From Fusobacteriaceae bacterium (GTDB taxonomy: Bacteria; Fusobacteriota; Fusobacteriia; Fusobacteriales; Fusobacteriaceae), in NCBI GenBank assembly GCA_016938425.1, contig JAFGUR010000161.1, forward strand, positions 1 to 10,811: a stretch of 10,811 nt of DNA, given 5' to 3'. Shown here piece after piece: positions 7,343 through 10,811 of this stretch (positions are counted from its first letter, which is position 1; the number at the start of each line of letters is the position of its first letter). The notes beneath the pieces were generated by a model. The model was not told the DNA's origin, did not search any database, and was given only the letters and a program-made list of their open reading frames with translations. Position numbers and translations under genes: made by a program.

Positions 7343-9061
7343 ATTTATTTTATAAGGAAAATATAAAGATGGTGTTGAATTTAATTCTTCAAGTGTTTTG
7401 TATTTATTCTCGATATTATCTAGATTTTTACTAATATTGTTTGATTTTAAATAATTAGTAAATTTAAATAATTTATCGAATTTATCATCCTCAATTTTAA
7501 TCTCATTTACACTAAATTTATTCAATTTGAGATTTTTAGCTAGAGCTTCTATTGTATCATTAATATCACCAATTTCATCAACTAAACCAATTTTTTTAGC
7601 TTCTACCCCATCATAGACTTTTCCTTGAGCAATATCTTCAACTTTTTCATATTTAATATTTCTACCTTGAGAAACTCTTAATTTGAATTCGTTATAAATA
7701 TCTGTCATTTCAGTTTCAAGTTCTTTCAATTCTTCATCACTAACTTTTTTACTAAAGTTAAAGCTACTAGGAGTCTTACCTAGTTCAATACTTTCATATT
7801 TTAATCCTAACTTTTCATATAATCCTTTTAAATTAAAGAACATAGAAACTACACCAATAGATCCAGTAATACTATTTTTATTAGCAAAAATTTTATCACC
7901 TGCACTAGCAATATAGTATCCACCAGATGCAGCAGTTTGAGAAATTGAAACATAAATAGGCTTTACTTTTTTAACTTCTCTAACTTTTTGATTAATAATT
8001 TCAGAGGCTAAAGCTGATCCACCTGGTGAGTTTATTCTAATAACTATACCTTTTATACTGACATCATTTTTAGCAATTTCCAAAAGTTCTGCAGTTTTGA
8101 AAGGATTTATATTATTTTCGCCTTCAAAAGTTGATATATCACCTTCTAATGTAATTAATGCAATATTATCATTTTCAAATTTCTTATCTATATAAGAATA
8201 ATATTCACCAAGTTCTACAGTATTTTCAATTGAATTTTCTTTTAAAAATTCATCATAATTAAGCAATTTATCAATAAATTTATTCTCTTTAGCTTTCTTA
8301 CTATTAAAATACAAGTATTTTCCATTTAAAAAATCATTTTCAAATTTAGCTAATTCAATTTTTCTTTTTGAAGAAATTTCATTCACAAAATAATTTTTTC
8401 TTCCTTGAAGTAAAGAAAAATATTGATTTTTAAACTCTTGACTCATTTCAGATTTAACAAAATTTTCACCATAAGATTTATAATTACCAATATGTAAAAC
8501 TTGAAATTCTACACCAATTTTACCAGTAAGTTCTTTATAATAAGGAATATTAATATTAAATCCATCTAAAGAAAAATTGGTAGACGCTGCAGGATTCATA
8601 TAAATTTTATCTGCATAAATTCCTATTAAATAGTTGTTTTTATTAAAAGAATTTCCATATGCAAGAATAGGTTTATTACTTTTTTTGAAATTTACTAAAC
8701 TTTTATTTATTTCCTCAATTTGTGAAAATGACAAGTTAGAATTATCTAAATTTAAAACAATTCCTGTTATATTTGAGTCATTTTTTGCATAATTGATAGA
8801 TTCTAAAGTTTGGTATAATGTTAATTCCTTATTTTTTTCAAAAACATCAAACCCATTATTTCTATAATCTTTTAATCCATTATTAAAAGAAACTATTAAA
8901 AAAGAATTACTTCTTAAAGGTTCATTTTTTTCAAAAGATTCTCCTAGCTTAGTAAAAATACTTACAATTAAAATTGTAAGTAAAATTAAAAAAATTATAG
9001 AACCAACAATTTCTTTAATTAAAAATTTAACAATATTTTTTAAAAAACGTAGTATAAACAT
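7340..9061 (-). CDS. sppA: Signal peptide peptidase SppA, 67K type
   Basis: Membrane-anchored serine protease with a Ser/Lys dyad that degrades cleaved signal peptides and other membrane peptides. Residues 1-16 are basic and a hydrophobic anchor spans about 17-37, with the bulk expected outside the membrane. Like E. coli SppA (618 aa) this 573-residue protein has two tandem S49 halves. The N-terminal half carries the lysine in IGNYKSYGENF (Lys195) and the C-terminal half the nucleophile in TAASGGYY (Ser379), after the INSPGGSA motif (343-350); these match E. coli K209 and S409. GSIGVV (400-405) is also conserved. The ATG at 9061 is the only start that keeps the anchor; an in-frame TAA at 9071-9073 blocks any extension. 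It has no close SD; the nearest (AAGGAGG, 9095-9101) is 33 nt away and precedes a mini-ORF. It is convergent with glgB and divergent from the EAL gene, so probably monocistronic. Confidence 0.95.
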   Translation of the reverse strand: MFILRFLKNIVKFLIKEIVGSIIFLILLTILIVSIFTKLGESFEKNEPLRSNSFLIVSFNNGLKDYRNNGFDVFEKNKELTLYQTLESINYAKNDSNITGIVLNLDNSNLSFSQIEEINKSLVNFKKSNKPILAYGNSFNKNNYLIGIYADKIYMNPAASTNFSLDGFNINIPYYKELTGKIGVEFQVLHIGNYKSYGENFVKSEMSQEFKNQYFSLLQGRKNYFVNEISSKRKIELAKFENDFLNGKYLYFNSKKAKENKFIDKLLNYDEFLKENSIENTVELGEYYSYIDKKFENDNIALITLEGDISTFEGENNINPFKTAELLEIAKNDVSIKGIVIRINSPGGSALASEIINQKVREVKKVKPIYVSISQTAASGGYYIASAGDKIFANKNSITGSIGVVSMFFNLKGLYEKLGLKYESIELGKTPSSFNFSKKVSDEELKELETEMTDIYNEFKLRVSQGRNIKYEKVEDIAQGKVYDGVEAKKIGLVDEIGDINDTIEALAKNLKLNKFSVNEIKIEDDKFDKLFKFTNYLKSNNISKNLDNIENKYKTLEELNSTPSLYFPYKIN

Positions 9062-9070
9062 AAGTATTAT

Positions 9071-9082
9071 TTAAGTTAACAT
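9071..9082 (-). other. Three-codon mini-ORF (Met-Leu-Thr-stop) in the sppA leader
   Basis: Reading leftward, ATG at 9082-9080 is followed by TTA, ACT and the stop TAA (9073-9071). The strong SD AAGGAGG (9101-9095) lies 12 nt before it, and the sppA ATG is 9 nt after its stop, in the same frame. This could be a start-stop element through which ribosomes re-initiate at sppA. Translation of the mini-ORF is not shown by sequence alone, and the 12-nt spacing is longer than optimal. Confidence 0.4.
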
Positions 9083-9092
9083 TAGTTAACTT
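9073..9092. repeat. Inverted repeat AAGTTAAC-ATTA-GTTAACTT in the sppA leader
   Basis: The 8-bp arms at 9073-9080 and 9085-9092 are perfect inverted repeats around a 4-nt loop. The same bases also form a direct repeat of AGTTAAC spaced by 10 bp, one helical turn. It lies between the SD and start codon of sppA and covers the mini-ORF. It could be an RNA hairpin that shortens the SD-to-start distance, or an operator for a dimeric regulator. Confidence 0.5.
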
Positions 9093-9094
9093 TT

Positions 9095-9103
9095 CCTCCT
9101 TCT
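9095..9103 (-). promoter_or_regulatory. Strong Shine-Dalgarno (AGAAGGAGG) far upstream of sppA
   Basis: On the minus strand AGAAGGAGG is the best SD in this part of the window, yet it is 33 nt from the sppA ATG. The first ATG after it opens only the three-codon mini-ORF at 9082-9071. This decides nothing in favour of a longer sppA, because an in-frame stop intervenes. Confidence 0.7.
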
Positions 9104-9120
9104 AAAAATTCTTAAGTATT

Positions 9121-9150
9121 AATTTATCTAATTTTACTATATTTTTTCAA
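9121..9150 (-). promoter_or_regulatory. Possible sppA promoter
   Basis: On the minus strand TTGAAA (9150-9145) is followed after 18 bp by TAAATT (9126-9121), giving a start near 9114 and a leader of about 50 nt that would include the SD and mini-ORF. The -10 matches only 4 of 6 bases, and a TATAGT (9141-9136) nearby has no good -35, so the exact site is uncertain in such AT-rich DNA. Confidence 0.3.
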
Positions 9151-9162
9151 ATATATAAAGAA

Positions 9163-9192
9163 TTTTTTTAATTTGCAAAAAAATTAAAAAAA
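9163..9192. repeat. A/T-only inverted repeat in the divergent spacer
   Basis: TTTTTTTAATTT (9163-9174) is complementary to AAATTAAAAAAA (9181-9192) around the loop GCAAAA. It lies midway between the sppA and EAL-gene promoters. It has no GC pairs and could arise by chance in this composition; as DNA, the A-tracts would favour bending. The rest of the 9062-9293 spacer holds only the promoter and leader elements listed separately. Confidence 0.3.
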
Positions 9193-9225
9193 AATAGAAA
9201 ATGACTAATTTTTTTTTGATTTATA

Positions 9226-9234
9226 TGCTATAAT
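9226..9234 (+). promoter_or_regulatory. Extended -10 promoter for the EAL-domain gene
   Basis: TGC-TATAAT (9226-9234) is a perfect -10 hexamer with the upstream TG of an extended -10 element. The 17-bp-spaced position (9206-9211, TAATTT) is a poor -35, as is common for extended -10 promoters. The start would be near 9241, giving a leader of about 68 nt to the GTG at 9309. That leader contains a 9-bp inverted repeat (9252-9260 with 9270-9278). Confidence 0.6.
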
Positions 9235-9308
9235 AAAATTAGATTAATAATAAATAATTTCCTCAAAGAAAATTATTTGCTTATATAATATAAATGGAAG
9301 TGAAATTT

Positions 9309-10784
9309 GTGGATAAATTTTTTATAATGATACTATTTTCTACTAGTGTATTTCCTAGTGCAAGTAGTTTACAAGAAGAATTAAACGATGCCAGAACGAC
9401 TAATGAGATGTTACTTTTAATTTTATTTTTGCTAATTTGGCTATTATATAGAGTTAGAGTAAATCAACGTTTATCAAACAAAAAAAGAGAAGATTTACAT
9501 AAATTAGTTTATTTTAATGAAATAACACAATTTCCAAATAGAAATAAATTTAATTTAGATATAAAAAGTGAAAAACTATTGAATTATAAAGGTTCTATGG
9601 CTTGTTTTGTCATTGATAATATTAGTCGATTTTATGAATTATATAGTTCAGAGAAAATTGAAGAAATTTTAAATTATATAAAAAACTTGATATTAGAATT
9701 CGAAAATATTGATTATACTTATCATTATGACAATGGAATTTTTATTTTATTTATGTCAGAAAATGATCAAAACAATATTCGTAATACTTGCAAGATGATG
9801 TCAGAAAAGATAATTTTAGATATTAGGGAAAATATTTCTGTTTCTTTCGGCATTCATGTAATAGGCGAAAAGGAAAATTTATATGAAGTTTATAAATTGA
9901 CTAGAGTTGCGGCTAGGCTTGCTAAAAGATTTTCATATGATAAAATACTTTATGCAGATCATAAAGAAATTAGAAAATATCAAGAAAGTCTAAAAATAGA
10001 AGAGGATATTCCACGTGCTATCATGCAAAGTGAATTTGTTCCATATTTTCAACCTAAAGTTAATTTAAAAACAAATGAAGTTGTTGGATGTGAAGCATTA
10101 ATTAGATGGAAACATTATACTGGAAATTTAATTTTACCAGTTAAATTTATAGAAATTGCTGAAAATAACAATTCAATTATAGACTTAGATTTAATGATTG
10201 CAGAAAAATCTATTGAAATAGTAAAAGAATGGATTGACTTTAATAAAGTAACTAAAAATTTTAAATTATCATTCAATTTATCTGCGAAGACTTTTATCAG
10301 TCCAGGAATTATTTTTAAAATAACAAGTTTATTAAAAAAATACGATTTTAATCCTTTAAATTTAGAAATAGAACTAACAGAAACTATTGTAATTTCTGAT
10401 TATGAGCATTTTTCAAATATAATAGAAGAATTGCATAGTCTTGGAATTAGTATTGCTTTAGATGATTTTACAGCTGGATTTTCTTCAATGGAATATCTTA
10501 CAAATTTGCATATTGATACTGTTAAATTAGATAGAGCATTAATTATTGACACAGAAAATAATAATGAAAAAGGAATTAAAAAAAGAAGAATTTATAAATT
10601 ATTATCTCAAATGATAAATGAAATGAATTTATTAGTTATATCAGAAGGTTTAGACGACGAAAGACACTTGGAATTAATAAAAGGAGCTCAAATACAAATT
10701 GGACAAGGTTTTTATTTTTCAGAACCTTTGAGTGAAGAAGAATTTATAAAGTATGTTGAAAATAAAAAAATTCTCTTAGTATAA
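9309..10784 (+). CDS. Membrane-anchored EAL-domain protein with degenerate GGDEF-like domain (probable c-di-GMP phosphodiesterase)
   Basis: Numbering is from the GTG at 9309 (491 aa). A hydrophobic N-terminus (3-16, signal-like, ending near PSASS) and a membrane helix (34-49) precede a GGDEF-like domain (about 57-220). That domain keeps a remnant of the DxLTGLPNR motif (NEITQFPNR), but its GGDEF position reads DNGIF (141-145), so cyclase activity is not expected. The EAL domain (about 235-485) keeps the usual metal and catalytic residues: Glu262 in EAL, Asn323, Glu355 and Glu358 in ELTE, Asp385/Asp386, Lys406, Glu446 and Gln466. It therefore probably hydrolyses c-di-GMP to pGpG. Loop 6 reads DDFTAG instead of DDFGTG, and EGVE reads EGLD. 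GGAAGTGA (9296-9303) is an SD 5 nt before the GTG; the in-frame ATG at 9294 has none. It is divergent from sppA. The dead GGDEF-like domain may sense GTP, as in some hybrid proteins. Confidence 0.9.
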   Translation: MDKFFIMILFSTSVFPSASSLQEELNDARTTNEMLLLILFLLIWLLYRVRVNQRLSNKKREDLHKLVYFNEITQFPNRNKFNLDIKSEKLLNYKGSMACFVIDNISRFYELYSSEKIEEILNYIKNLILEFENIDYTYHYDNGIFILFMSENDQNNIRNTCKMMSEKIILDIRENISVSFGIHVIGEKENLYEVYKLTRVAARLAKRFSYDKILYADHKEIRKYQESLKIEEDIPRAIMQSEFVPYFQPKVNLKTNEVVGCEALIRWKHYTGNLILPVKFIEIAENNNSIIDLDLMIAEKSIEIVKEWIDFNKVTKNFKLSFNLSAKTFISPGIIFKITSLLKKYDFNPLNLEIELTETIVISDYEHFSNIIEELHSLGISIALDDFTAGFSSMEYLTNLHIDTVKLDRALIIDTENNNEKGIKKRRIYKLLSQMINEMNLLVISEGLDDERHLELIKGAQIQIGQGFYFSEPLSEEEFIKYVENKKILLV

Positions 10785-10811
10785 AATTAGTATATTTTAT
10801 ATAAGAGAATT
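10769..10811 (+). terminator. Hairpin terminator overlapping the EAL gene stop, cut by window edge
   Basis: AATTCTCTTA (10769-10778) pairs with TAAGAGAATT (10802-10811), and TATAAAAT (10780-10787) with ATTTTATA (10794-10801). This gives an 18-bp stem with one bulged G (10779) and a 6-nt loop. The stop codon (10782-10784) is inside the left arm. An A-run (10764-10770) precedes it, so a matching T-run probably lies just past the window end. Confidence 0.65.

Noticed and set aside
9071..9073. In-frame TAA as evidence that sppA is a pseudogene
   Set aside because: The downstream ATG still gives the basic N-terminus, membrane anchor and both protease halves intact, so the coding region is not broken.
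9284..9289. TATAAT as a promoter for the EAL gene
   Set aside because: The transcript would start at about 9296, inside or after the SD, and no -35 is present at the right distance; the extended -10 at 9226-9234 fits better.
1..10811. Mobile elements, CRISPR arrays, tRNA or rRNA genes, phage or toxin-antitoxin genes
   Set aside because: Coding is continuous with uniform composition and core gene families; no transposase, regularly spaced repeats or RNA gene signatures were found by reading.

Overview
The window is very AT-rich, densely coded chromosomal DNA with strong A/T-ending codon bias. Protein style, Shine-Dalgarno (SD) sequences and gene content suggest a low-GC anaerobe. Fusobacterium or a close relative (Fusobacteriota) is the best guess, with low-GC Firmicutes as the alternative. 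This is inference from general appearance, not a database match. No mobile elements, CRISPR arrays, tRNA or rRNA genes were seen, and the window reads as ordinary core genome with a few unusual regulatory arrangements.

Layout. (1) Positions 1-5020 hold a tightly packed rightward block of six genes that looks like one operon: an RlmD/TrmA-family uracil-C5 RNA methyltransferase (5' end outside the window), plsY, gpsA, a compact sigma-70 factor, a STAS anti-anti-sigma-type protein and dnaN. Gaps are -4 to 17 bp. (2) Positions 5021-5114 hold a good promoter (TTGTAA-N17-TATAAT) followed at once by a terminator-like hairpin. (3) glgB (5115-7298) runs rightward and meets sppA (leftward, 7340-9061) at a 38-bp perfect palindrome that includes the sppA stop codon and probably terminates both. 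(4) The 9062-9308 region separates sppA from a divergent GGDEF-like/EAL gene. It carries the sppA leader, with a strong SD, a three-codon in-frame mini-ORF and an inverted repeat, and an extended -10 promoter for the EAL gene. (5) The membrane-anchored EAL protein (9309-10784) ends in a hairpin cut by the window edge.

How the genes work together. GpsA makes sn-glycerol-3-phosphate and PlsY acylates it, the first step of phospholipid synthesis, so their adjacency is functional. The sigma factor keeps primary-type -10 and -35 contact residues and lies directly upstream of a STAS protein with the phosphorylatable DSSGLG motif. This suggests a partner-switching regulatory pair, although no anti-sigma kinase is encoded here. 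dnaN (sliding clamp) follows in the same run, tying replication, lipid precursor supply and a sigma factor into one transcription unit. GlgB (glycogen branching), SppA (envelope peptide degradation) and the EAL protein (likely c-di-GMP hydrolysis with a degenerate GGDEF-like domain) are single-gene units.

No wholly new system is evident. The most interesting points are the sigma-STAS-dnaN arrangement, the sppA leader, the promoter-plus-hairpin before glgB, and the EAL protein with an eroded GGDEF-like domain and an altered loop-6 motif.
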